Both the position numbers and the translations under genes were made by a program. A DNA stretch of 64,000 nt. Source: JBHELB01 sp041859045 (GTDB lineage Bacteria > Hydrogenedentota > Hydrogenedentia > Hydrogenedentales > SLHB01). The notes under the pieces are model-generated. The model searched no databases and was not told the origin of the DNA. It saw nothing but the letters and a program-made list of their open reading frames with translations. Positions 53,131-61,440 of the stretch are shown in pieces. Position 1 is the first letter of the stretch. The number at the start of each line of letters is the position of its first letter. The DNA is taken from the NCBI GenBank assembly GCA_041859045.1, contig JBHELB010000010.1, positions 78,904 through 142,903 on the forward strand. The letters are read 5' to 3'.

Positions 53131-53910
53131 TTACGACGATGCCGGCGGAGCCGCAGCCGATTCAGCGGGCGCCGCAACCGGCGATTCCTCCGTTTTGGGC
53201 GTCTGCTTGGCTTGTTCCGCCTCTTGTTTCTTTCGCTCTTTTTCCGCGCGCGCCGCCTCTTTGGCTTTTCGCGCTTCTTCTTTCTTTCGATCGGCTTCGG
53301 CTTTTTTGGCCGCCTTCTTGGCCTCGCGTTCCGCCTTCTCGGCAGCTTTGCGCGCCGCCTTTTCCTCGGCCTCGCGCTTGCGCCGGTCTGCGGCGCTTTC
53401 CGTCGCGACGGGCGCGGCCGCCGTACCAGCCGAATCTGCTGCAGCAACATTGGTTTCAGCCGGTTTCGTCTGTTCCGTTGGGGCCGGTACCTTGGCTTTG
53501 CGGCCCAGCATTTGGCCAATGACCTGCGCGGTGACGTTTTCGGCGGAAATTGGCGGCGTCAATTTCCCCAGATATCCTACGGCAGCAATCAGGTCGAAAT
53601 CCGTGGCGTCCGCGAAATCGGATACCGCATGCACTACCCGATCGCTGGCCTGGCTCTGGAGAACCCAATACCGCCCGGAGCCATAGTCGACCTTTTCTTT
53701 GCGCATGGTCTCGTATTCGGGGGTCGCGACGATGGCTTCCTGAAAATTGACCTCGCCTGCCTTGTCGAAACCGGCCGCCTGCCCATAGTAGATTTTCCCG
53801 GGGTCGATTTGCGCGGGCGGAATGGAGAACTGCGCGGCATGCACGGAGCCCGAGAGCAGGAGGAATAAACACCCCGCTAGCGGGCCGATTCGCTGCGCCA
53901 CACTCAGCAC
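53131..53910 (-). CDS. Exported protein with Lys/Glu/Ala-rich coiled coil
   Basis: A 259-aa protein. A signal peptide (cut near HAA-QF) is followed by about 120 residues of mixed fold that I do not recognise (IYYGQAAGFDKAGEVNFQEA...). The last 110 residues are an uninterrupted charged coiled coil of KEAR type and an Ala/Pro-rich tail. The GTG at 53910 follows AGGA; in-frame alternatives are GTG 53901 and the ATG at 53979. It is the first gene of the envelope run ending in murJ, 46 bases before the lipoprotein gene. A structural or TolA-like bridge function is possible. Confidence 0.6.
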   Translation of the reverse strand: MLSVAQRIGPLAGCLFLLLSGSVHAAQFSIPPAQIDPGKIYYGQAAGFDKAGEVNFQEAIVATPEYETMRKEKVDYGSGRYWVLQSQASDRVVHAVSDFADATDFDLIAAVGYLGKLTPPISAENVTAQVIGQMLGRKAKVPAPTEQTKPAETNVAAADSAGTAAAPVATESAADRRKREAEEKAARKAAEKAEREAKKAAKKAEADRKKEEARKAKEAARAEKERKKQEAEQAKQTPKTEESPVAAPAESAAAPPASS

Positions 53911-54403
53911 TAGTCCTGTCTCCGTGTTGGGTCCGCTGCCTGGCCCACGCGCGCGGCGCCAAGACGCGCTAGACGTCACCTCCAGGGCCGGAGCCCCCGA
54001 GACCCCTGTCTCTTCACGAAGTCTTTGCCATCACTCGTCCCATGAGCGTGTTTGCACTGTATGCAGCGCCAACATATCTGCGTAACGGCTTTAATTTAGA
54101 TACGTTACAGAGAAACACTCATTCCCGGGTTTGTCCCGGGACCGTCCGGTTAATCCCCCAGTAGGTGGAAAAGTTGCCCGGCCTGCCTTCGTTCAGCGAA
54201 CAGGTGTTCTCGTCCCTTCCGCTTCCGCCAAATTTCCTGATACCACAAGCTATTGTGGTCGAATCCAACCAAAAGTGCAACATCTTCCCGATGGCACGCG
54301 CGACACAAAAAGAGTCATGGAGTAACGTTGTGGCGCGGTGAAAGGTTTACACACCCCGAACATGCGGCGGGAAAAACAGAAGAGCCCTATGCTTTGTGTG
54401 TGG
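53911..54403. other. Intergenic region upstream of the envelope operon
   Basis: About 490 bases, no credible gene. It holds a GC hairpin CCCGGG-TTTGT-CCCGGG near 54125-54141 and a GTAAC...GTTAC dyad (54082-54107) that could be an operator. The operon's promoter is not obvious. Confidence 0.45.
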
Positions 54404-55168
54404 TCAGATGTTCTCGCCGTTCATGCGGCGGTACATCAAGGGAGGACATCCGTTGCACCCACGGTGAGTTTTGGGCAGGCCCTCCGGCACGATGTGGGGG
54501 ATGTTTGCGTCCTCCATCGTCGCTTCGAGGGGGCGGTCGCCGTAATTGCCCATATAGTAGGTCTTGTCGCCCAGAACCAGGCCGCAGGTGTACATATTGC
54601 CCCGCGCGCCCATGCATGCCATCGTCTCGGGCAGGTGACACGTCGGATGCACGATGGTCTGGTCTTGGCCTTTGGAGGGAAACACGCGGAATCCTTCCCG
54701 CTCCAGCACGGTCGCTTCGTTCATCATCGAAGCTTCCACAAAAAACGCGGTCCGGCTGCGGTCCAGGTTCTTCGCGAGGGCAACCACGTTGTCCCCGAGG
54801 CCGCATTCGCAGAGGTGAATGCCCACGTTCATTTCGTGGGTTGTCTGTGCCCACTGTGCGATCTCGAATACCTCAGGATGACCGGCGATGGGGCGTCCCA
54901 CCGTGAAAATTACGCTGTCGGCTCCCAGCGAGGCGGCTTCATCGATGACATTCAGCCAGGATGGCGCGTCCATTCCCTTGGATTCGAGCACAATCCCGCC
55001 GTCCTGCGCGCCTTCTTCGGAGACATACAGCCACAGGTACTTGAGCTGGGCGCTATCTTCGTTTGGGCTGTGTCGATGCACGGCGCGAAGGCGTCTTGCA
55101 ATCGACTGAGGCAGGGAAAGCGGGTTCTCCCCAGAATAGATCTCATGCCAACGCTTCGTCGATGTCAC
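54404..55168 (-). CDS. Radical-SAM/SPASM-like protein lacking the CX3CX2C motif
   Basis: A 254-aa protein. The N-terminal and middle parts resemble the partial TIM barrel of radical SAM enzymes (SVIFTVGRPIAGHPEVFEIAQWA corresponds to the GGEP-strand region), but no CX3CX2C cluster motif is present. The C terminus resembles a SPASM/twitch cluster domain: cysteines in HPTCHLPETMACMGARGNMYTCG and then CNGCPPLM. The GTG start at 55168 has GGAG 7 bases upstream. Upstream, the frame gives no further domain, so the truncation is genuine or ancestral. It may be an Fe-S protein without SAM chemistry, or a non-catalytic partner. Neighbours give no hint. Confidence 0.6.
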   Translation of the reverse strand: MTSTKRWHEIYSGENPLSLPQSIARRLRAVHRHSPNEDSAQLKYLWLYVSEEGAQDGGIVLESKGMDAPSWLNVIDEAASLGADSVIFTVGRPIAGHPEVFEIAQWAQTTHEMNVGIHLCECGLGDNVVALAKNLDRSRTAFFVEASMMNEATVLEREGFRVFPSKGQDQTIVHPTCHLPETMACMGARGNMYTCGLVLGDKTYYMGNYGDRPLEATMEDANIPHIVPEGLPKTHRGCNGCPPLMYRRMNGENI

Positions 55169-55626
55169 AACCGCACTCCAATCTTTAAACTACTCGGCCA
55201 CCCCAACGGGCCGTACTTCATCATGTTGCGCTGGGCGATACAAGGCATTGAGCGAGGAAATATTCGCCACCCGGCGCATCCATACCGACAACATTCGTGC
55301 ACGGGGAGTCATTCCCGGCACTTGTTTTTCCGGTTTCCTGCCTCCGCATGCTTGGATCGCCGCATGCCCCCAGAGACTGCACCATTGTTCAAACCCGCCG
55401 CAATGATGTCAAGTCGATTGGAAAGAGAATTTCGGTCGGCCAACGAGGGAGAGGAAAATGAGTCGGCAACACTGGCGCGGGGCAAGGAAAGAAGGGGAAA
55501 ATCCGCAATAATCTATCACGACATAACGCGCTACGGCGTCAGGACTTAGATTGACAACGCCAATAGTCTGTGCTAGAGTGGGCCGTCTTGAGGTAACACC
55601 GGACATCGCCGGGAAAGGCACTAGGA
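55169..55626. other. Intergenic region with a promoter for the tail-anchored gene
   Basis: About 460 bases. The last 80 bases hold a promoter (55551-55579). The rest contains no supportable gene; short frames here are shadows. Confidence 0.5.
55551..55579 (+). promoter_or_regulatory. Probable sigma70 promoter
   Basis: TTGACA (55551-55556), a 17-base spacer and TAGAGT (55574-55579). It stands about 48 bases before the tail-anchored protein gene. Confidence 0.6.
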
Positions 55627-56223
55627 ATGGGGCTGAGCAAGAAACAGCTTAAGGTTGTCGAGTTTCTCGAGAAGAACGTGCAGTTGTGCCGGGAGTTCAT
55701 GAACGACTGGCTGCTGTTCAACCAGATCCTGAGCGCATACCCGAGTCCGGGCGTGAACAAGGCGCAGCTCGAGAACCAGTTCCTCAAGATCAAGAGCAAA
55801 CTGGCGCGCTCGCACCGGGTGCTCAAAGACAGCTTGGGAATGGACTACAACATTGACGGCAACACGATGAACATCGTGTCCGGCGCGACGAACCTCGAGT
55901 CCATCTACTCGCAGTCCGAGATGGCCGTCAAGAAGCTGCAGAACGAGTGGCACCGGGCGTTCATTTCGATCAACGAAACGCTGGGCGCGCTGGAAGACAA
56001 AAAGGAACGCGCCGAGCGCGGCGAGCGAGTGTTCGTGCCTCAGCTTATGGGGGCGCAGGGCGGCAAAGGCGGCGGTGGCGGCGGAATGTCCGAAGGGGCC
56101 AAGCGGAACCTCATGATCGTCGTTGTCGTTGCGATTATTCTTGGTGTGATGTTCTATTTCTTCCGAGACACCTATATTGGTCTTCTTCAAGATTTGGGCA
56201 TACTCAAGAGAACAGTAAACTGA
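55627..56223 (+). CDS. Tail-anchored protein of unknown function (198 aa)
   Basis: The product is soluble and mostly helical for 150 residues, with amphipathic segments (LKIKSKLARSHRVLKDSL; MAVKKLQNEWHRAFISINETL), then a Gly-rich linker (GGKGGGGGG). A single TM helix near residues 161-180 is followed by a short C-terminal tail. This is the design of a C-tail-anchored inner-membrane protein. It has its own promoter and AAAGG before the ATG. The HU gene follows 47 bases downstream on the same strand. The family is not recognised. Confidence 0.7.
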   Translation: MGLSKKQLKVVEFLEKNVQLCREFMNDWLLFNQILSAYPSPGVNKAQLENQFLKIKSKLARSHRVLKDSLGMDYNIDGNTMNIVSGATNLESIYSQSEMAVKKLQNEWHRAFISINETLGALEDKKERAERGERVFVPQLMGAQGGKGGGGGGMSEGAKRNLMIVVVVAIILGVMFYFFRDTYIGLLQDLGILKRTVN

Positions 56224-56270
56224 AACCCAGTTCCGCATTGTGTAGTTCACGGGGCTGAAAGGAGACGCAC

Positions 56271-56603
56271 GTGACAAAGCGTGAGTTGGTCAGTGAAGTG
56301 GCCGAAAAACTGGGGTATACCCAGAACGAAGTCGCGAGCGTAGTACAGACCGCGCTTGACTGCATTATCGAGTCGCTGGCTCAGGGCGAGCGGCTTGAGA
56401 TTCGCAATTTCGGCGTCTTCGAGGTGAAGGCGCGCGATGCCCGCATTGGACGTAACCCGCGCACGGGCCAGGAAGTGCCCATCGCCGGAAAGCGGATCGC
56501 GTCGTTCAAGCCCGGCAAAGCGCTCAAGGAACTCGTGCAAAGCAGCACGAACTTCGTGCCTGAGGCGGACGACGATTCCGCCTCCAACAGCGAAGAAGAA
56601 TAG
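56271..56603 (+). CDS. HU/IHF-family DNA-binding protein
   Basis: A 110-aa histone-like protein. MTKRELVSEVAEKLGYTQ and the beta-arm core EIRNFGVFEVKARDARIGRNP are typical, including the GRNP...G arm tip. An acidic Ser/Glu tail of about 18 residues extends the usual 90-residue length. The GTG at 56271 has AAAGGAG 6 bases upstream. It bends DNA in the nucleoid; whether HU- or IHF-like cannot be told. Confidence 0.93.
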   Translation: MTKRELVSEVAEKLGYTQNEVASVVQTALDCIIESLAQGERLEIRNFGVFEVKARDARIGRNPRTGQEVPIAGKRIASFKPGKALKELVQSSTNFVPEADDDSASNSEEE

Positions 56604-56758
56604 CGGCCCTCCGCAAGACCGCGATTTTAGATCCGCCCCGGGTCAGGAAATCTTTTATTTCGTTGTTCCCCATGGTGAAGTCTGGCCGCAACCATTGACT
56701 GCGCTTCGTTCGTCCTCGGGAGTAAAGCATAGGACGTGAACGAGGTTGAACGAGAACC

Positions 56759-58930
56759 ATGGCTACACGGACCTACCATATCGAAGGATTGGATTGTGGC
56801 GAGGAAGTCCTCGCGTTACAGCAGGAACTCGGGTCGCGCGTGGGCGGCGTGGATAAACTCAGTTTCGACGTCCTGAACGCCCGAATCACCCTGGCGGACG
56901 ACGCCCTCCCGATTAGCGACGAAGACCTGTTTCGCGCGGTGGCCCGAACCGGCATGCGCGCTGAACCTTACACCCCTGATGCATGCTGTGCCCCGGTACC
57001 CGTTTCTGAAAGTCGCTGGAACAGCCGGACCGTTTTGTTCGCGTTAAGCGGTTTGTTTATGGTGCTGGGCTATGGCGCGCACATCGCGACGAACGGATTT
57101 ATCGAGGCGCTAAAGCCGGATTTCGCGGAACCTGTCTATTCGCTTCCCGCCAAGATTCTTTTCCTGGCATCGATTGTGTGTGGCATCTGGCGGGTGCTTC
57201 CGCGGGCCTGGCTGGCGGCGCGACGTTTTCGCCCGGACATGTATTTGCTGATGACGATCTCGATCTCGGGAGCGCTCGGCATTGGCGACTGGGCCGAGGC
57301 GTCGATGGTGACGTTTCTGTTTGCGCTGTCACTGCTGCTCGAGTCGTGGAGCGTCGGGCGCGCGCGTCAAGCGGTGCGCAAACTCATGGACCTCTCGCCC
57401 GAGATGGCCTCCACGGTGTGCCCGCACGACGGGTGCATCGAGTCGCGTCCGGCGGAGTCCGTGCGCGTTGGTTCGACGGTATTGGTGCGGCCTGGCGAAC
57501 GCGTGCCCCTTGACGGGATCGTGACAAAGGGCTCGAGCAGCGTGAACCAGGCGCCGATTACCGGTGAATCCATCCCGGCGGCAAAAGGCCTGGACGACGA
57601 AGTGTATGCGGGCACGGTCAACCTCGATGGCGTATTCGAATTTCGCACGACCAAGCCCGCGGGCGATACTGCGTTGGCGCGGATCATTCGTCTAGTGGAG
57701 CAAGCGCAGTCGCGCCGCGCGCCGACAGAACAATGGGTCGAACGGTTTGCACGCGTCTACACGCCGTTCATGCTGATCGCTGCAATTGCGGTGGCCGTCA
57801 CGCCGCCGCTGTTGTTCGGCGGCGCATGGGTCGAGTGGTTTTACCAGGCACTGGTGTTGTTACTGATTGCGTGTCCCTGCGCGTTTGTGCTGTCGACGCC
57901 GATCAGCGTCGTTGCGGGCTTAACCTCGGCGGCTCGCGCGGGCGTGCTCATCAAAGGGGGCGCCTATCTCGAGGAACCGGCACGGTTGCGCGCGTTGGCG
58001 TTGGACAAGACAGGCACCGTCACCCATGGTCGTCCAGAAGTGCAACGCGTTCTTCCCCTCAACGGGCACACGCCCGCAGAATTGTTGTCGTTGGCCGCCG
58101 CGATGGAAGCCCACGGCACCCACCCGCTGGCCCGCGCGGTGCTTGCCAAGGCCCACGAGGAAGGTGTCGCTTTTCGCGCGGCGGACGATTACCAAGTGAT
58201 TCAGGGTAAAGGCGCGCGCGGCATCGTCGAGGGACGCCCGCATTGGATCGGCAGCCGCCGCTTTCTCCTCGAGAACTGCACAGAATGCGCGGAATTTGAC
58301 TCGCACGCGGCCGAACTCGAGGATGCCGGACATTCGGTCATTGCGCTGGGAAACGACGAGCACGTCTGCGGTTTTATTGGCGTGGCCGACCGCGTTCGGC
58401 CGGATGCGCGCGCCGCGATCGCTGAGTTGAAGCGATTGGGTATTTCGCCGATCGTGTTGCTGACGGGCGATCACGCCGGCACGGCCGCCGCGGTGGCGGA
58501 AGAAGTGGGCTGCGACACGTATCACGCCGAACTATTGCCCGAGGACAAGGTGCGGCTTGTCGAAGAGCTTGTACGTAGACACGGGCGCGTGGGGATGGTT
58601 GGCGACGGCATCAATGATACGCCCGCGATGGCCGCGTCGACATTGGGCATCGCGATGGGCGCGGCGGGCAGCGATGCGGCGTTGGAAACCGCCGATGTCG
58701 CGCTCATGTCCGACGATCTCAGCAAACTGCCGTGGCTCATTCGTCATGCCCGGCGCACGCTGAACACCATCAAGGTGAACATCACGATTGCGCTTGGACT
58801 GAAAGCCATCTTCTTCTCGTTGGCCCTGGCCGGATACGCGACCCTGGGCATGGCCATTGCCGCCGATATGGGCGGATCGCTGCTGGTGATCTTCAACAGT
58901 CTGCGCTTACTCCAGTACAAAGAACAGTAA
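56759..58930 (+). CDS. Heavy-metal-translocating P-type ATPase (Zn/Cd/Pb type)
   Basis: A 723-aa P1B-type ATPase that exports divalent metal. The N-terminal HMA-like domain has GLDCGEEV in place of the usual GMxCxxC, so only one metal-ligand Cys remains there; DCxEE variants of this kind are known. The TM metal site is CPC (LIACPCAFVLSTP). The phosphorylation site is DKTGTVTHG, and the nucleotide-binding HP motif is GTHPLARA; GDGINDTPAMA closes the core. There is no metal-responsive regulator nearby. The ATG at 56759 is 155 bases after HU. Confidence 0.93.
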   Translation: MATRTYHIEGLDCGEEVLALQQELGSRVGGVDKLSFDVLNARITLADDALPISDEDLFRAVARTGMRAEPYTPDACCAPVPVSESRWNSRTVLFALSGLFMVLGYGAHIATNGFIEALKPDFAEPVYSLPAKILFLASIVCGIWRVLPRAWLAARRFRPDMYLLMTISISGALGIGDWAEASMVTFLFALSLLLESWSVGRARQAVRKLMDLSPEMASTVCPHDGCIESRPAESVRVGSTVLVRPGERVPLDGIVTKGSSSVNQAPITGESIPAAKGLDDEVYAGTVNLDGVFEFRTTKPAGDTALARIIRLVEQAQSRRAPTEQWVERFARVYTPFMLIAAIAVAVTPPLLFGGAWVEWFYQALVLLLIACPCAFVLSTPISVVAGLTSAARAGVLIKGGAYLEEPARLRALALDKTGTVTHGRPEVQRVLPLNGHTPAELLSLAAAMEAHGTHPLARAVLAKAHEEGVAFRAADDYQVIQGKGARGIVEGRPHWIGSRRFLLENCTECAEFDSHAAELEDAGHSVIALGNDEHVCGFIGVADRVRPDARAAIAELKRLGISPIVLLTGDHAGTAAAVAEEVGCDTYHAELLPEDKVRLVEELVRRHGRVGMVGDGINDTPAMAASTLGIAMGAAGSDAALETADVALMSDDLSKLPWLIRHARRTLNTIKVNITIALGLKAIFFSLALAGYATLGMAIAADMGGSLLVIFNSLRLLQYKEQ

Positions 58931-58971
58931 GCGGGTTTGTTTTTTTCACACACGCCGCCTATGCTCGTCGC

Positions 58972-59661
58972 ATGCCCACACACGATGCCGAACACCCGGA
59001 CGAACCCCGCTCCCGCGCGCGCGCCTATGCCGCGCTGGGCGTGGTGCTGGCCTATATCGTCGTCGCCCACAGCATCGATACCCTTGCCGCGTACGTGCCC
59101 GCGATGCACGCATTTCGCTGGCGCATGGACAACGGCGCGGACCTGTTCAAACTGACGGCGTGGCTGATCATTCCACTGCTCTACTCACTGCGCACGCTTG
59201 ACCTGGGCGCGTTTGGCGTGCGGCGTTGGAGCAAGATCGATATCGTGATCCTTGCGGTAGTGGCGCTCGGAGGAGTCGTCGCTATGGCCGTGGTTCACGT
59301 CACGCCGTCGTTGCGCGCGGTCTACCCGGGGTGGGGGCACATGCCCGACGCGGTGCGCACGCAATTGGCGATGCACCAACTCATCTGGACTCTTTCCTGG
59401 TTGACGGGATGGGAGTTCATTCACCGTTACGTTCTGTTGCGCGCGGCGGACCAGGCGTTTCCGCGCCGGGGCTGGCTGCTCGTCCCGTTGGTGGAAACGC
59501 TGTATCACTTGCAGAAACCGCCGCTCGAAGCCTTGGGTATGGGCGTATTCGGCCTGATTCTGACTGCATGGGCACGCAAACGGCGCAATGTCGCGTTGCC
59601 GTTCTTGGCGCATTCCATCATCGAGTGCGAATTGATAGCGTACCTGTGGGGAGTGGGGTAG
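58972..59661 (+). CDS. CPBP-type intramembrane protease-like protein (degenerate motifs)
   Basis: A 229-aa membrane protein with about six TM helices. It resembles the CPBP (CAAX protease/bacteriocin-processing) family: WEFIHRYVLL stands for EExxxR, with Trp replacing the first Glu, then LYHLQKP and HSIIECEL for the two His motifs. The missing Glu may weaken or abolish activity. The ATG at 58972 lacks a clear ribosome-binding site; other starts are possible. It follows the ATPase by 41 bases and may share its transcript. It is convergent with the HDOD gene. Confidence 0.6.
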   Translation: MPTHDAEHPDEPRSRARAYAALGVVLAYIVVAHSIDTLAAYVPAMHAFRWRMDNGADLFKLTAWLIIPLLYSLRTLDLGAFGVRRWSKIDIVILAVVALGGVVAMAVVHVTPSLRAVYPGWGHMPDAVRTQLAMHQLIWTLSWLTGWEFIHRYVLLRAADQAFPRRGWLLVPLVETLYHLQKPPLEALGMGVFGLILTAWARKRRNVALPFLAHSIIECELIAYLWGVG

Positions 59662-59663
59662 CG

Positions 59664-60530
59664 TCAGCTTTCCGTGGCGGAAGCCGCCTGGAGCAGTTCA
59701 TCGAGACTGGGCAGCCCCGCGAGGAATGCGTCAAACACCGGCGGGACGCCCGGACCGGCGATTCCCGCCAGTTCCCATGTTTCAGGCGAAACCTGCGCGA
59801 CCGATGCTGCATGCGCGCCGAGTCCTGCGGCGATGACCATATAGTCGGCGGCGGCCACCATCGCCGCGTGTTCCGCATACTCCGGCGGCACGCAGGCCGA
59901 CGGTGAATGGTGATAGCCAATCGCGGCGGCCAACGCGTCGGGCAGTTTCCATTTGATTGCCAGGCGCGCGCCCACTTCGGCGTGGTCTGTGCCAAACACC
60001 TCGCGCTCGGCCTGCCACATCGGAATCCCCTTCGATTCGCTCAGCGCCTCCGCGCGTTTGCACTCGTTGGGCAGGAATTCCTCGAGAATGATCTTGCCGA
60101 CGTCGTGCAACAGCCCAAACACGAAGCCTTCAGACGGCTCCATCGTGAGCGTGCCGCGCCGGGCACTGGCCAACGCGCCCATTGCGATGCCCGTCGCCAC
60201 GCTGTGGCGCAGCAACAAGCCCGTGGTCTTCTGGAAAGATTCAAAGACCGTCGCCGTGAGCACAAGATTTTTGATTACCCTCGCGCCAAGCAAGGAGACC
60301 GCGACTTCCACCGCGGTGACTTTGTTACGCAGGCCGTAGTAGGCCGAGTTGACCAGGCGTAGGGTCTTGAGCGCGATGCCGGGGTCCGTGGCCACGACGC
60401 GGCCGATGTCCGCCAATGCGGCGTTGGGATCGTCGAGCAACTGGGAAACGCGCTGCACCACATCGGGCAGGCTGGGCAAAGTGATGATCTCTTCGAGCAG
60501 ACCATCGACGATTTCCTTCGATTCGCTCAT
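59664..60530 (-). CDS. HDOD domain protein
   Basis: A 288-aa signalling protein with one HDOD domain (residues about 15-215; LPSLPDVVQRVSQLLDDPNAAL..., and GLLHDVGKIILEEF within the HD-related fold). HDOD proteins act in cyclic-di-GMP-linked and chemotaxis-like regulation, mostly without hydrolase activity. The C-terminal 60 residues have no recognised domain. Its start overlaps the small upstream gene by 4 bases (ATGA), so the two are coupled. Confidence 0.9.
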   Translation of the reverse strand: MSESKEIVDGLLEEIITLPSLPDVVQRVSQLLDDPNAALADIGRVVATDPGIALKTLRLVNSAYYGLRNKVTAVEVAVSLLGARVIKNLVLTATVFESFQKTTGLLLRHSVATGIAMGALASARRGTLTMEPSEGFVFGLLHDVGKIILEEFLPNECKRAEALSESKGIPMWQAEREVFGTDHAEVGARLAIKWKLPDALAAAIGYHHSPSACVPPEYAEHAAMVAAADYMVIAAGLGAHAASVAQVSPETWELAGIAGPGVPPVFDAFLAGLPSLDELLQAASATES

Positions 60531-60793
60531 GCGGACTCCAACGAGGGCAAGTGGCCCGCGCCAAATGCGCGTTCCTGGGCGCAGAGAATGTCGATTACCT
60601 GGTCAGGGGAAAGAAGGGTCAGGCCTTCGCTCAAAGGAAGAGTCTTTACGGGCCCGCCATCAGCGGGAGAGAGCACGAGCATGGCGCCCTTGGGATTCTC
60701 GCGGCTCGCCATCAGCACGGCTTTCCCATAGGAACCATCCGAAAGGAGTACGGCCGCTGTGAGCGCCGGTCCTTGTCGTGTCCATCGCATCAT
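60527..60793 (-). CDS. Small protein upstream of the HDOD gene (88 aa)
   Basis: An 88-aa protein, mixed alpha/beta with no TM. It opens MMRWTRQGPALTAAVLLSDG and reads as an antiparallel sheet followed by a C-terminal helix. GGGGGG/GTG-rich sequence lies before the double ATG (60793 or 60790). Translational coupling with the HDOD gene suggests that they act together, perhaps as a small regulatory subunit. The family is not recognised. Confidence 0.6.
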   Translation of the reverse strand: MMRWTRQGPALTAAVLLSDGSYGKAVLMASRENPKGAMLVLSPADGGPVKTLPLSEGLTLLSPDQVIDILCAQERAFGAGHLPSLESA

Positions 60794-60881
60794 TATAGAC
60801 ACCCCCCGGCAAAGACAGCCTCGACGCTCCAGATCTGTGGAGGACGCCATCCGGCTCTGTGCGCGTGGCGCAGCAAGGCAG

Positions 60882-61256
60882 CTAGAAAATGTAGTCCGGC
60901 TTGAGGACCGCTTCGTAGTTCACGCTACGATCCGAGAAGGGGAACGAAACCGTCTCGAAGACACCAGTTCCCGTGCGCATGACCGCCCGGGCGGTTCCCA
61001 ACACCGGCACAACGCCGACCAAGTAGCCTAACGGCTTGCCTTCTTTGAGTTTCGTGTCAAAAGTCACGGGAATTTCGGCCCAACCCAACAGAATGTTCGA
61101 GATGCCGCGCCCGAGCTTGGTCAGCCCTTTTTCAAGGCCGGTGGGCTTGGCAATTTCATCCTCAGGGTCATAGCTCTGCGCGAGCGCCGGGCCGGCCTGC
61201 AACGCCACCGCCAAAACCAGCAGCACCGCGATCAGTCCTCGCCACGTCTTGCTCAC
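60882..61256 (-). CDS. Exosortase system-associated protein, TIGR04073-like
   Basis: A 124-aa exported protein with a signal peptide (cut near ALAQ). The core GLEKGLTKLGRGISNILLGW and the following glycine-rich helices (VGVVPVLGTARAVMRTGTG) are as in the TIGR04073 family, found with exosortase/PEP-CTERM systems. The GTG at 61256 has GGAGGG 6 bases upstream. No exosortase or PEP-CTERM protein lies in the window. The protein is probably periplasmic and membrane-associated; its function is unknown. Confidence 0.75.
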   Translation of the reverse strand: MSKTWRGLIAVLLVLAVALQAGPALAQSYDPEDEIAKPTGLEKGLTKLGRGISNILLGWAEIPVTFDTKLKEGKPLGYLVGVVPVLGTARAVMRTGTGVFETVSFPFSDRSVNYEAVLKPDYIF

Positions 61257-61440
61257 AACCAACCCTCCCTCTCGGCGTCGCCGCCCAAACCTATAGGCAC
61301 AACCCACTTGCCCATCCTTTGGCGAGTCTAACACACCCTCCGGGGCTTGTCAATTATTAAGCCAAGAAATCCCTCACCTTTTCTCCTGCTAGATGTATAC
61401 TGGGAGAGGCTGGGGGGACAACCACCGAAAGGGGGATGTC

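Noticed and set aside
53118..53519. Very basic 133-codon minus-strand frame
   Set aside because: It is the alternative frame of the Lys/Glu/Ala-rich coiled-coil region; runs of Arg and Lys arise from that composition.
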